Below the pieces are notes generated by a model that had not been told where the DNA came from, ran no database searches, and was given only the letters and a program-made list of their open reading frames with translations. Shown here piece after piece: positions 28,297-37,699 of a stretch of DNA of 64,000 bases. Numbering within the stretch: the stretch's first letter is position 1; each line of letters opens with the position of its first letter. The stretch spans positions 124,001 through 188,000 of the forward strand of contig NZ_FNBB01000005.1 in the NCBI RefSeq assembly GCF_900102105.1. Direction: 5' to 3'. The stretch comes from Agrobacterium pusense (lineage in GTDB: Bacteria > Pseudomonadota > Alphaproteobacteria > Rhizobiales > Rhizobiaceae). The translations under genes were made by a program, and so were the position numbers.

Positions 28297-30504
28297 TCAG
28301 TTTTCCGGCTCGAGCATGATCGTGGCGAGCGGCGGCAGGACGAGCATCGCCCCGATATCGCCGCCGGCATCGACCGCCTGAACGCGTCCGCCATTTCCCT
28401 TGCCGCTGCCGCCATAAATTTCGGCATCGGTGTTGAGAATCTCCCTCCACCGCCCCGCCTGGGGCAGCGGCACATAATAGTTTTCCCGATAGACCGGGGT
28501 GAGGTTGCAGATGACCGCGACCGGCTTTTCGCCGGGCGCCGTGCGCAGCCAGGCGAAGACGGAATTCTCGTGATCATCGACCACAAGCCAGCGGAAGCCG
28601 TCAGGTTCGCAGTCCCGGGCATGCAGGGCGGCTTTGGATCGGTAGGTGAGGTTGAGATCACGCACGAGGCGGCGCATGCCCTCATGCATCGGATATTGGC
28701 GCAGGTTCCAGTCGAGCGCGCCCTTTTCGCTCCATTCGCTCCACTGCGCAAATTCCTGACCCATGAACAGCAGCTTCTTGCCGGGATAACCCCACATGAA
28801 GCCGTAATAGGAGCGGAGATTGGCGAATTTCTGCCAGTCATCGCCGGACATTTTGGCGATCAGCGACCCCTTGCCGTGCACAACTTCGTCGTGGGACAGC
28901 GGCAGCACGAAATTTTCGGTGAAGGCGTAAAGCAGGCCGAAGGTCAGTTCCTGATGATGGAACTTGCGATGCACAGGCTCCCGCGAGAAATAACTCAGCG
29001 TGTCGTGCATGAAGCCCATGTTCCACTTGAAACCGAAACCGAGGCCACCCTCATGAACGGGCTGCGACACTTTCGGCCAGGAGGTGGATTCCTCGGCAAT
29101 CGTCATGACGCCCGGATGGGTGCCATAAACGAGGGAATTCATCTTCTGCAGGAAGCGCACGGATTCGAGATTTTCACGCCCGCCATATTCGTTCGGGATC
29201 CACTCGCCTTCCTTGCGGGAATAATCGAGATAGAGCATCGAGGCGACCGCATCGACGCGCAGGCCGTCGAGATGGAATTTTTCAGCCCAGTAAAGCGCGT
29301 TGTTGATGAGGTAAGACATGACCTCGACGCGGCCGAAATTATAGATCGCCGTGTTCCAGTCGGGATGGAAACCCTGACGCGGATCGGCGTGCTCATAGAG
29401 TGCGGTGCCATCGAACCAGCGAAGTCCATGTTCGTCGGTCGGAAAATGGGCGGGAACCCAGTCCAGCAAAACGCCGATGCCAACCTTGTGAGCGCCATTG
29501 ACGAAGCGGGCAAACCCTTCGGGATCGCCAAAACGTGCGCTTGGGGCGTAGAGACCCGTCGTCTGGTAACCCCAGGAAGGGTCATAGGGATGTTCCGTAA
29601 TCGGCAGGAACTCGATATGGGTGAAGCCCATATCCGTACAATAGGGAATGAGCTGGGCGGCGAGCTCGTCCCAGCTTAGGAAGGTGCCGTCCTCACGGCG
29701 CTGCCAGGAGCCGGCATGCACCTCATAGATGCTAATCGGCTGGCGGCGCTGGTCCACCTGCGCCCAATGCTCCCTATGGGCCTGATCTTCCCATTTTTGC
29801 GTCAGTTCGGGCGTAGTGACGGAAGCGTTCTTCGGCCGAAACTCGGCGCGGCGGGCATAGGGGTCGGCCTTCAGCGGCAGCAGCTCGCCGTTTGCACCGA
29901 GAATCTCGAACTTGTAGGCGCAACCGGCATAGACATCGGGCGCGAAGATTTCCCAGATGCCCGTATCCTTGCGGAAACGCATCACATGCCGGCGGCCGTC
30001 CCAATTGTTGAAATCGCCGACGACGGAAACGCGCCGCGCATTCGGCGCCCAGACGGCGAAGTGAAAACCTTCAACGCCTTCGAGCTTCAGCGGGTGTGCG
30101 CCCATCTTGTCGAACAGCCGCAGATGCGATCCTTCCCGGACGAAATAATCATCCATGGGGCCGAGAACCGGGCCGAAGCTGTAGGGGTCTGTCACAGCCC
30201 ATTCGGCATCGTCGCGGCAGGCGCGGTAACGCACCGGCTGGCGTTTCGAAATATCGATCGGGCCTTCAAAAAAGCCATCCGGGTCCAGCTGCTTCAATTC
30301 TCCCACGAAATTTCCGTCCAGCGTCAGGACGGAAACCTCCTCGGCACCCGGAATGAAACAGCGGGCAGAAAACCCTTCCGGCGTTTCGTGAACGCCGAGA
30401 AGGGCAAAGGGATTGGAATGCAAACCGCTCTTGATCGCCTCGATTTCAGCCTTCGTGATGTCGCCAGTCTTTTTCTCGTCGGCCGAATTGAGCGGTTTTT
30501 TCAT
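28297..30504 (-). CDS. glgB: 1,4-alpha-glucan branching enzyme
   Basis: 735 aa GH13 enzyme that introduces alpha-1,6 branches. Two N-terminal beta domains (about 30-220, with NPFALLGVHE and VSVVGDFNNWDGRRH) precede the barrel; catalytic motifs GLRVDAVASMLYLDYSR (nucleophile D), MTIAEESTSWP (acid E) and LPLSHDEVVHGKGSL are present. ATG overlaps the glgP stop (TGATG). Confidence 0.97.
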   Translation of the reverse strand: MKKPLNSADEKKTGDITKAEIEAIKSGLHSNPFALLGVHETPEGFSARCFIPGAEEVSVLTLDGNFVGELKQLDPDGFFEGPIDISKRQPVRYRACRDDAEWAVTDPYSFGPVLGPMDDYFVREGSHLRLFDKMGAHPLKLEGVEGFHFAVWAPNARRVSVVGDFNNWDGRRHVMRFRKDTGIWEIFAPDVYAGCAYKFEILGANGELLPLKADPYARRAEFRPKNASVTTPELTQKWEDQAHREHWAQVDQRRQPISIYEVHAGSWQRREDGTFLSWDELAAQLIPYCTDMGFTHIEFLPITEHPYDPSWGYQTTGLYAPSARFGDPEGFARFVNGAHKVGIGVLLDWVPAHFPTDEHGLRWFDGTALYEHADPRQGFHPDWNTAIYNFGRVEVMSYLINNALYWAEKFHLDGLRVDAVASMLYLDYSRKEGEWIPNEYGGRENLESVRFLQKMNSLVYGTHPGVMTIAEESTSWPKVSQPVHEGGLGFGFKWNMGFMHDTLSYFSREPVHRKFHHQELTFGLLYAFTENFVLPLSHDEVVHGKGSLIAKMSGDDWQKFANLRSYYGFMWGYPGKKLLFMGQEFAQWSEWSEKGALDWNLRQYPMHEGMRRLVRDLNLTYRSKAALHARDCEPDGFRWLVVDDHENSVFAWLRTAPGEKPVAVICNLTPVYRENYYVPLPQAGRWREILNTDAEIYGGSGKGNGGRVQAVDAGGDIGAMLVLPPLATIMLEPEN

Positions 30505-32966
30505 CAGGCTCTCCAGATCTCGGTGGCATATTGGCGGATAGTCCTGTCGGACGAGAACCAGCCCATGCGCGCCGTATTGCGCACTGTTTTGGCGTACCAG
30601 CTATCCGGATTACTCCAGATCGCATCTACTTCTCGCTGCGCACCGGCATAGGCGTCGAAATCGGCGGCAACCATGAACCAGTCGCTGTTGTAAATACCGT
30701 CGATCAGGCCGGCGAATCGTGAGCGGTCATCCGGCGAGAAGACGCCTGATGCTATGGACGAAAGGGCCTGCGACAGTTCCGACGATCCTTCGATGATCGC
30801 GCGGGGATTGTGACCCTCTGCACGGGCTCTGGCCACCTCATCGGCCGTCATGCCAAAAATGACGATGTTGTCTTCACCGACATGATCGCGCATTTCAACG
30901 TTGGCGCCATCGAGCGTGCCGATGGTGAGTGCGCCGTTGAGGGCGAATTTCATGTTGCCGGTGCCGGAGGCTTCCATGCCGGCCGTCGAGATCTGTTCGG
31001 AGAGATCGGCGGCGGGTACCATGATTTCCGCGAGCGAGACGTTATAGTTCGGAACAAATACCACTTTCAGAAGCCCGCGCACGGCCGGATCGTTGTTGAT
31101 GACCCGGGCAATATCGTTGGCAAGCTTAATGATCAGCTTCGCGTTGTGGTAACTCGGCGCCGCTTTGCCTGCAAAGAACTTAACGCGCGGAACCCAATCC
31201 AGTTCCGGGTGAGAACGAATCTGGTCGTAAAGCGCGACGGTTTCCACGAGGTTCAGAAGCTGGCGCTTATATTCATGGATACGTTTGATCTGGATGTCGA
31301 ACATGGCCGACGGATCGACGCGAATGCCCATGCGCTGCGCCACCGTATTGGCAAGGCGCACCTTGTTCAGACGCTTAACTTCGGCGAATTTCTCGCGGAA
31401 CGCGGCATCGTCGGCGAAACGGTCGAGCGCTGTCAGCTTTTCCGCATCATCGAGGAAATCGTCGCCGATCGTTTCGCGAAGCAGGCTGGTGAGGCCGGGA
31501 TTGCACTGCATCAGCCAGCGGCGCGGTGTGATGCCGTTGGTCTTGTTGTTGATACGGTCAGGATAGAGGCCGTGGAGATCGGCAAAGACCGTCTCCTTCA
31601 TCAGCTCGGTATGGAGGGCGGAAACGCCGTTGATCGAATGAGAGCCGATGAAAGCGAGATTGCCCATGCGCACGCGGCGCTCGCCGCCTTCATCGATGAG
31701 CGAGATGGAGCGGATCTGCTGATCCGCCATCTTCTTTTCCTTACGGGCAAAGAGCAGCGTATTTGCGTTGATGGCGTAGACGATCTGCATGTGCCGGGGC
31801 AGAAGACGTTCGAGCAGCGGCACGGGCCAGCTTTCCAGCGCCTCCGGCAGCAGCGTGTGATTGGTGTAGGAGAAGGTACCCTGGGTGATCTTCCAGGCCT
31901 CATCAAATTCCAGCCCGTGCACATCGCATAGAAGGCGCATCATCTCCGCAATGGATATGGCCGGATGTGTATCGTTTAGCTGGATCGAGACCTTTTCCGG
32001 CAGCGAAGTAAAATCCGGATATTGCTGCAGATGGCGGCGCAGAATGTCCTGCAAGGAGGCGGAGGAGAAGAAGAATTCCTGCCGCAGGCGCAGTTCCTGA
32101 CCGGCAGGTGTCGCGTCAGCAGGATAAAGAACCCGCGTCAGGCTCTCCGCCTTGTTGCTTTCACGCAGCGCGCCGATGTGGTCGCCAGCGTTGAAGGCAG
32201 CCAGCAGAATGGGATCGATCGGCTGTGCCGACCAGAGGCGGAGCGTATTGACGCGCGTGCCGCGCCAGCCGACGACCGGCGTGTCATAGGCCATGGCGAT
32301 GACGCGTTCGGCCGGTTTCCAGACGAAACGCTGCGGATCTTCATAACCGCCGATCGTCTCTACAGATCCGCCGAAGCCGATTTCGTAGGAGCTTTCGCGG
32401 CGTTCGAATTCCCAGGGGTTACCGTGGGCAAGCCATGTTTCCGGCAGTTCCACCTGCCAGCCATCTGCCATCTGCTGGCGGAAGAGGCCGTGCACGTAAC
32501 GGATGCCGTAACCATAGGCGGGGATATCAACGGTCGCCATGGATTCCATGAAACAGGCGGCGAGACGGCCAAGGCCGCCATTGCCGAGCGCGGCATCCGG
32601 CTCCAGCCCGGCGATGACGTCAAGATCGACGCCGAGCGATGACAGCGCGTCGCGGATTTCATGCATCAGGCCGATATTGGAGATGGCGTCGCGCATCAGG
32701 CGGCCAATCAGGAATTCGAGCGACAGGTAATAAACGCGCTTGGAATTGTTGGCATAGGCCTTGCGGGTGGATTCCATCCACTTGTCGATGATGCGGTCGC
32801 GTACGACCAGAATAGTTGCGGTCAGCCAGTCATGCGGCTTGGCAACCTTGACGTCCTTGCCGATACGGTAGGTGAGGCGTTCGATGATTTCCGACGCCAT
32901 GATTTCCGGGTTGGAACTGCGCGGCGCGGGACGGGGGAGATCGGCGGCGTTGAGATTATTGATCAT
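30504..32966 (-). CDS. glgP: glycogen phosphorylase
   Basis: 820 aa GT35 enzyme releasing glucose-1-P from glycogen. The pyridoxal-phosphate lysine lies in EASGTGNMKFALNGALTIGT in the C-terminal third; N-terminal YYLSLEFLIGR and NDTHPAISIAEMMRLL are also family hallmarks. First gene of glgP-B-C-A-pgm-(glgX). The start at 32966 has AAGGTG about 11 nt upstream, and this site sits in a CACCAAGGTG palindrome that could partly hide it in the mRNA. Confidence 0.96.
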   Translation of the reverse strand: MINNLNAADLPRPAPRSSNPEIMASEIIERLTYRIGKDVKVAKPHDWLTATILVVRDRIIDKWMESTRKAYANNSKRVYYLSLEFLIGRLMRDAISNIGLMHEIRDALSSLGVDLDVIAGLEPDAALGNGGLGRLAACFMESMATVDIPAYGYGIRYVHGLFRQQMADGWQVELPETWLAHGNPWEFERRESSYEIGFGGSVETIGGYEDPQRFVWKPAERVIAMAYDTPVVGWRGTRVNTLRLWSAQPIDPILLAAFNAGDHIGALRESNKAESLTRVLYPADATPAGQELRLRQEFFFSSASLQDILRRHLQQYPDFTSLPEKVSIQLNDTHPAISIAEMMRLLCDVHGLEFDEAWKITQGTFSYTNHTLLPEALESWPVPLLERLLPRHMQIVYAINANTLLFARKEKKMADQQIRSISLIDEGGERRVRMGNLAFIGSHSINGVSALHTELMKETVFADLHGLYPDRINNKTNGITPRRWLMQCNPGLTSLLRETIGDDFLDDAEKLTALDRFADDAAFREKFAEVKRLNKVRLANTVAQRMGIRVDPSAMFDIQIKRIHEYKRQLLNLVETVALYDQIRSHPELDWVPRVKFFAGKAAPSYHNAKLIIKLANDIARVINNDPAVRGLLKVVFVPNYNVSLAEIMVPAADLSEQISTAGMEASGTGNMKFALNGALTIGTLDGANVEMRDHVGEDNIVIFGMTADEVARARAEGHNPRAIIEGSSELSQALSSIASGVFSPDDRSRFAGLIDGIYNSDWFMVAADFDAYAGAQREVDAIWSNPDSWYAKTVRNTARMGWFSSDRTIRQYATEIWRA

Positions 32967-33457
32967 TGGTCGGTCAGCACCTTGGTGGGAGGAGAGGGTC
33001 TGATGAGGTCGATCCGTGTTGCCTTTGCTGATGCCAGTTTATGCATCGATATGGAGGTGTGGCAACAGCAATTTTTTCGGAAAGTTGAACGGCCTAGGGT
33101 GATGAAAAATAAGACTTTTTACTCTGCGTTCCGAGGATCGCCGAAGGGATTGCCGGCCCATTATGGGTCGGTCCTGAACGGGTTTGCATGGTCTTCGCGA
33201 TGGCGGGCAACGTGCAAGAAAGGGAGAGGCTGCAACACTTCTAAATGGTTCACCGGTCCTGAAATCTGTTTCGCTCTAATATTCCGTTTTGCGCGTCGAG
33301 CCGAAAATCGTGCTTATTCCGATCCGACGCCATGGACCACACACTAGCCTTCGCGGCTGCAAAAATTCAATGAAAATAAACGAGGCATCGCGGCAGCCGC
33401 ACCGGTCGACGGAAGCGACGCCGCGAAACCGGGAAAATGCGGCCAGCAAAGCCGGGA
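32967..33457. other. intergenic region upstream of the glg operon
   Basis: 491 bp between the amidotransferase stop and glgP. It should carry the glg promoter. On the glgP strand the leader contains a pyrimidine run CTCTCCTCCC followed by CACCAAGGTG. I see no unambiguous -35/-10 pair. Open frames here on the plus strand do not look like protein. Confidence 0.5.
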
Positions 33458-34228
33458 TTACGGAAGGAAAAAAGCCTGTGTCGTCATTTTTCCGGCGCGG
33501 ATCGTCACGCTGGTATTTGGTGGAACGGCGCACCAGGGAGCACAATCGAAGGAAAAGGGTTCCGAACTCAACGCAATGCCTTCGTCCAGACCGCGCCAGT
33601 AAAGTGTCGGCGGCTTGTCATCGCTTGACCAGCGGAAGGCGTGAACGCAATCACCATCCATCAGAACGGCGCTGAATCTCAATGCGGAAGAGACACCTGC
33701 CGCCATCATCTTTTCCTGGCAAAGCCGCAGCGCGGTAGAGATGGCATTGACCGGGTCCACCTCAAGGCCATGGCCGGCGGCAATCAAGAAGATCGCTTCG
33801 CTATCGCCGGTGCCGCGTCGGGATGCATAGATGTCATCGGGGATAAGGGAATCGATATCGCGCCTGATCTGCTCATAGCCACCGATCTGGCCGTTATGCA
33901 TGAAAAGGTATTTCCCATGCGCAAAGGGGTGGCAATTGGCGCGCGAGACTTCGCCCGACGTGGCGGATCGCACATGCGCCATGAACATGCCCGATCGAAG
34001 CTGGTGGCAAAGTGCTGCGAGATTGGCGTCTGACCAGGCGGGGCGCGTGTCGCGAAAGACGCCGGGCGTTCCGCGTTCGCCATACCAGCCAAGGCCGCAA
34101 CCATCACCATTAACGACGGTCTTGGCTTCCCTTGCTGCCATGGACTGGCTGACCAGCGAGGCTTCCGGCTCGATCAGCAGGCTGTCGAGCCAGACCGGTT
34201 CACCGGAATAGGCAAAGAGGCGGCACAT
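33458..34228 (-). CDS. class II glutamine amidotransferase (YafJ/EgtC-like)
   Basis: 256 aa. The N-terminus is MCRLFAYSGEP, placing the nucleophile cysteine at position 2 after Met removal, as in Ntn glutamine amidotransferases. Further family features: NGDGCGLGWYGE near 40-51, HVRSATSGEVSRANCHPF near 85-102, and FMHNGQIGGYE. It is a stand-alone glutaminase domain; the acceptor is unknown. It directly follows the racemase gene (stop and start adjacent), suggesting a shared transcript. Confidence 0.88.
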   Translation of the reverse strand: MCRLFAYSGEPVWLDSLLIEPEASLVSQSMAAREAKTVVNGDGCGLGWYGERGTPGVFRDTRPAWSDANLAALCHQLRSGMFMAHVRSATSGEVSRANCHPFAHGKYLFMHNGQIGGYEQIRRDIDSLIPDDIYASRRGTGDSEAIFLIAAGHGLEVDPVNAISTALRLCQEKMMAAGVSSALRFSAVLMDGDCVHAFRWSSDDKPPTLYWRGLDEGIALSSEPFSFDCAPWCAVPPNTSVTIRAGKMTTQAFFLP

Positions 34229-34942
34229 TCATGCAGCTCTATCGAATGCCTTGTCTCCGAGCGCAAAACCGACGGCGGCCTTCGCGTGAATGGCGGTCGA
34301 ATCGTAACCCGGCAGCGGCAGGGCGTCGGGATCGATCAGCAGGGAAATTTCGGTGCAACCGAGAATGACGGAATCAACGCCGAGTGCGCGAGCCTTCTCG
34401 ATGACCGCAAGATAGCGGTCACGCGAGCAGGACTTGATCTCGCCCTGGCACAATTCACCGAAGATGATGTCGTGGATGGCGGCCCTGTCTTCGGCATCCG
34501 GCACGACCACGTCGACGCCGTGGCGGCGCATCCGGTCCGTGTAGAAACCGTGTTCCATCGTGTAGCGGGTGGCGAGCAGCAGCGGCTTGCGGCGTCCGTC
34601 CGTTTTCAGGGCGGCTGCGGTCTCGTCGATGATGTCAATCAGCGCCACGCCGGACATTTTCGCAACGGTGTCGGCAACGAGATGCATGGTATTGGTGCAG
34701 ATCAGTACACAATCGGCGCCGGCATTGGCAAGGCGCGCGCCTGCTGCACCCAGAAGCGCGCCGGCCTCATCCCAGCGGTCTGCCTTCTGAAGGGCGACGA
34801 CCTCGGAAAAATCGAGCGAATGCATGACGATATCGGCCGAGACCAGACCGCCGCGGCTGTCGCGAACCGCCTCGTTGATCATGCGGTAATAGGTTGCGGT
34901 GGATTCCCAGCTCATGCCGCCGATCAGGCCGATCCGTTTCAT
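34229..34942 (-). CDS. aspartate/glutamate racemase family protein
   Basis: 237 aa, cofactor-independent racemase fold. The N-terminus KRIGLIGGMSWESTATYYRMIN and two catalytic-type cysteines, C82 in ICTNTMH and C196 in LGCTEISLLI, are present, so it should be active on an acidic amino acid such as aspartate. I chose ATG 34942 with AAGGGA upstream; the frame to 35068 lacks support. Divergent from an Lrp-type regulator, the usual layout for a regulator and its target. Confidence 0.88.
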   Translation of the reverse strand: MKRIGLIGGMSWESTATYYRMINEAVRDSRGGLVSADIVMHSLDFSEVVALQKADRWDEAGALLGAAGARLANAGADCVLICTNTMHLVADTVAKMSGVALIDIIDETAAALKTDGRRKPLLLATRYTMEHGFYTDRMRRHGVDVVVPDAEDRAAIHDIIFGELCQGEIKSCSRDRYLAVIEKARALGVDSVILGCTEISLLIDPDALPLPGYDSTAIHAKAAVGFALGDKAFDRAA

Positions 34943-34990
34943 AAGAGTTCCCTTTTCAACTTTGATTGAAATAAGAATGCCATCGTCGCA

Positions 34991-35024
34991 ACGAAAACGG
35001 CATGCGTTTTTGCGCAGTTTTCGT
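34991..35024. promoter_or_regulatory. inverted repeat in racemase/Lrp divergent promoter
   Basis: ACGAAAAC and GTTTTCGT, 8 bp perfect arms with an 18 nt interior. It lies midway between the divergent genes and is the best candidate site for the adjacent Lrp-type regulator. Confidence 0.4.
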
Positions 35025-35093
35025 GGCCTGGATGCAAACTCGGCGCGCTTTCTGTCCCGATGTCGCAAATTTCTTGCGCGCTTCCATTAACCC

Positions 35094-35570
35094 GTGCATT
35101 GTTCACTGATGATTGATGACCGCGACCGCCGAATCCTTGCGATTCTCCAGGAAAATGCCGAAACCCCGCTCGCCGATATCGCAGAGGAAGTTTCCCTGTC
35201 GCTATCGGCCTGTTCGCGCCGCATCACGCGGCTACGAACGGAAGGTTACGTGACAGGCACCATGGCGCTGCTCGACCGGCGGAAGATCAATCTTCCGACC
35301 ACGGTTTTCCTGCTGGTAAGAACGGGCCTTCATGCGGAGGACTGGCTGGACCGGTTCCATGCCGCGGTCAGCACCATCCCTGAAATCGTCGAGGTTCACC
35401 GGCTTACCGGCAATTTTGATTATATTCTGAAGCTCGTACTGCCGAATGTCGAATATTACGACACGGTCTACAAACAGATTCTGCGCCGCGTGCAGCTTTA
35501 CGACATGTCCGCCTATATCTCCATGGAGACGGTGAAACTGTCGTCTTCGCTGCCGACGACGCATATCTGA
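35094..35570 (+). CDS. Lrp/AsnC family transcriptional regulator
   Basis: 158 aa. N-terminal winged helix ([44 protein letters not shown], about 8-52) and C-terminal RAM/AsnC ligand domain ([21 protein letters not shown] then [18 protein letters not shown]). Start is uncertain between GTG 35094 and ATG 35109; neither has a clear ribosome site. Probably controls the divergent racemase-amidotransferase pair in response to an amino acid. Confidence 0.88.
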   Translation: MHCSLMIDDRDRRILAILQENAETPLADIAEEVSLSLSACSRRITRLRTEGYVTGTMALLDRRKINLPTTVFLLVRTGLHAEDWLDRFHAAVSTIPEIVEVHRLTGNFDYILKLVLPNVEYYDTVYKQILRRVQLYDMSAYISMETVKLSSSLPTTHI

Positions 35571-35587
35571 GGGCTATCGAACCTTGA

Positions 35588-36571
35588 TCAGCGTGCTGCC
35601 TTGAAACGGACGCCAAAGCGGAAGCTTCGCGTCTCGCCCGGTTGCAGCGTGATTGCATCCGCGAGTTCCGTCTGGTTGAAGGCGTTGGTCGGCGTTTCCA
35701 CGGGTTCGAGCGCGATGGAGCGCCGCCTGTCGCGTGCGAGCGTATCCCCGGTAAAGACATGCATGTGCCCACGCTCCTGCCAGATCGTCAGGCTTGAGCC
35801 GTCATGCGGGTTTTCGAGCCTCGTCTCGTAAAGCCCGTTTGCGGATGCAATCAGATCGGTGAAACAGGCATCGACCACATGCCCGGCCAGCGGGGTATGG
35901 AGAAAAAGGGTGTCGTTCCGTTTGAGTAACCCGCCCTGTGGGTTTCGCAGGGGGATGAGATACTCGTTTGTTTCAATTGCTGTTCGCGAAGGCAGAGTGA
36001 GGAGAAGGTCGTCGATGGACGTGGTGCCGGGCAGGCGGAAATAGGGATGCCAGCCGGCGGCGAAGGGCAGGGGCCGGCCGTCGCGGTTGATGCCGCGTAT
36101 GTCGATGGTAACGTCACGGCCGACGAAGCGATATTCCACTTCGATGGCGAGACGGTAAGGGTAACCGCTGAAATCCGCAGGCGATATTTCGGCACGGAAG
36201 ATGAGAGTATGAGTGCCGTTTTCCTCCGATGACTGGGCGAGGACGAAGGGCAGGGCTCTGGCAAATCCGTGGAAGACGAGGGCTTCATGGGCAAGCACCG
36301 GCTCAATGCGGTGCGTCTGCCCGGCAAAACTAAACCGACCATCCAGGATGCGGTTGGAGAAGGGCGCGAGAATGCCGTTCCTCACGCCATTTTGGGACTG
36401 CATTTCGGCGGGCGTCGAATATCCGTCGACGAGATTTTCGCCTCCGCTGCCATCGGCAGAGACCGGCCGCCAGCTCAGAAGCGTCGCCCCTTGATAAGCG
36501 ATTTCGGCAATGAAACCGGTTCCGGAAACGGTCAGACTGGCAATTCCCGTGCCTGTCGCGGAGGTGGTCAT
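35588..36571 (-). CDS. aldose 1-epimerase family protein
   Basis: 327 aa galactose-mutarotase-like beta-sandwich. Visible: QNGVRNGILAPFSNRI, HEALVFHGFARALPF (with a likely catalytic His), AAGWHPYFRLPG (second His) and the C-terminal RRSIALEPVETPTNAFN with the catalytic-type Glu. ATG 36571 has AAGGA about 10 nt upstream; ATG 36595 is possible. It follows the beta-hydroxyacid dehydrogenase and gluconate-type SDR genes on the same strand, so it likely acts on a sugar of that pathway. Confidence 0.85.
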   Translation of the reverse strand: MTTSATGTGIASLTVSGTGFIAEIAYQGATLLSWRPVSADGSGGENLVDGYSTPAEMQSQNGVRNGILAPFSNRILDGRFSFAGQTHRIEPVLAHEALVFHGFARALPFVLAQSSEENGTHTLIFRAEISPADFSGYPYRLAIEVEYRFVGRDVTIDIRGINRDGRPLPFAAGWHPYFRLPGTTSIDDLLLTLPSRTAIETNEYLIPLRNPQGGLLKRNDTLFLHTPLAGHVVDACFTDLIASANGLYETRLENPHDGSSLTIWQERGHMHVFTGDTLARDRRRSIALEPVETPTNAFNQTELADAITLQPGETRSFRFGVRFKAAR

Positions 36572-36720
36572 CGGGAAATTGTCCTTTGCATACATGCGTC
36601 TGCTGTCATCGGGGCCACTGCCGTGCCGATTCGCCTGATCATCTTCGCTGAAAGACAATTTCGCAATGGCTCGCAGGGACTGTATCAACAGGCTCCTGCC
36701 ATCCCCTGTCTGCCGGTCAA

Positions 36721-37614
36721 TCAGTCCGGAAAGCTTCGCTTTGCGCCGCTGAAAAACTCCATAAGCGCTGCCTGGTCCTCTCCACCGAGCCCTGCTGCCG
36801 TGAGCATCCGGTGCACCTCGGCGCAAACAGCCGTCAGCGGCATGGCCGTGTTGGTGCGTCGGGCGAGATCCTGCGCGCCGTTCAGGTCCTTCACCATATT
36901 GTCGATCCGGCCGGTGCGGCGGTAATCCCTTGCCACGTAACGCGGCATGTACTCCTGCAGGATGGCGCTGTCGGCGCGGCCACCCTTCAGTGCCTGCGGA
37001 ATTTTTGCGGCATCGACGCCGGCGTCCAGCGCCAGTTGCGTCGCTTCCGCTACAGCAAGGAAGTTCAGACCGCACAGAACCTGGTTGATGAGTTTCGTGG
37101 TCTGCCCTGCGCCGCAGGGTCCCATATGGGTGTAATTGGTGGCCACATGTCGCAGCACGCGATGCGCATCGGCCACATCCTTTTCGCTGCCCCCGGCCAT
37201 AAGCGTCAGTTGGCCGACAAGCGCCTTGGGCGCGCCGCCCGAAAGCGGGCTGTCCACCCAGCGCAGGTCCTTTTCGGCGGCATCGGCTGCAAGTTCCTTT
37301 GTGGCTTCCGGATCGATGGAAGACATGTCGATGATGAGCGTGCCGGGCTTCGCCCCCGCCGCGACGCCATCCTTGCCGAAGACGGCGATGCGAACGATTT
37401 TGGGCGAATTGAGGCTGAGAATGACCACATCGGAAATCGACGCTGCTTCCGCCGCTGTGCTCGCGCTCTGCGCGCCGAGGCTCGTCAGTGCCGCCACCTT
37501 TTCCGCATCCAGATCGAAAACCGTCAGCTGATTGCCGGTCTCTATGAGCCGTGTCCCGATCGCCCCGCCCATGGCGCCTGCGCCGATCAGTGCAACTTTG
37601 TTCTTCTCGGTCAT
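36721..37614 (-). CDS. beta-hydroxyacid dehydrogenase (3-hydroxyisobutyrate dehydrogenase-like)
   Basis: 297 aa NAD(P)-dependent enzyme. Rossmann motif ALIGAGAMGGAIG at 8-20, substrate loop DSPLSGGAPKA at 121-131, catalytic lysine K174 in GAGQTTKLINQVL. Substrate cannot be read from sequence; in a sugar-acid context it may act on tartronate semialdehyde, 2-hydroxy acids or a gluconate derivative. GGAGG lies 11 nt upstream of ATG 37614. 85 bp after the SDR gene. Confidence 0.85.
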   Translation of the reverse strand: MTEKNKVALIGAGAMGGAIGTRLIETGNQLTVFDLDAEKVAALTSLGAQSASTAAEAASISDVVILSLNSPKIVRIAVFGKDGVAAGAKPGTLIIDMSSIDPEATKELAADAAEKDLRWVDSPLSGGAPKALVGQLTLMAGGSEKDVADAHRVLRHVATNYTHMGPCGAGQTTKLINQVLCGLNFLAVAEATQLALDAGVDAAKIPQALKGGRADSAILQEYMPRYVARDYRRTGRIDNMVKDLNGAQDLARRTNTAMPLTAVCAEVHRMLTAAGLGGEDQAALMEFFSGAKRSFPD

Positions 37615-37699
37615 GGTGGTCACGGCCTCCTCCCAAAGCGTCGTGGTGTCGTCGTTCAAGCCCGGATGGCGGTGCAGCCGGCCATCCGGGCCTGGGGTG

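Noticed and set aside
27337..29679. 780-codon open frame on the plus strand
   Set aside because: Antisense to glgC and glgB, whose products are unmistakable; composition is His/Arg/Ile-rich as expected for a mirror frame in GC-rich DNA.
33001..33347. short plus-strand frame with a strong GGGAGGAG before ATG 33001
   Set aside because: The product has no family resemblance and a random composition; the purine run is better read as the complement of the glgP leader.
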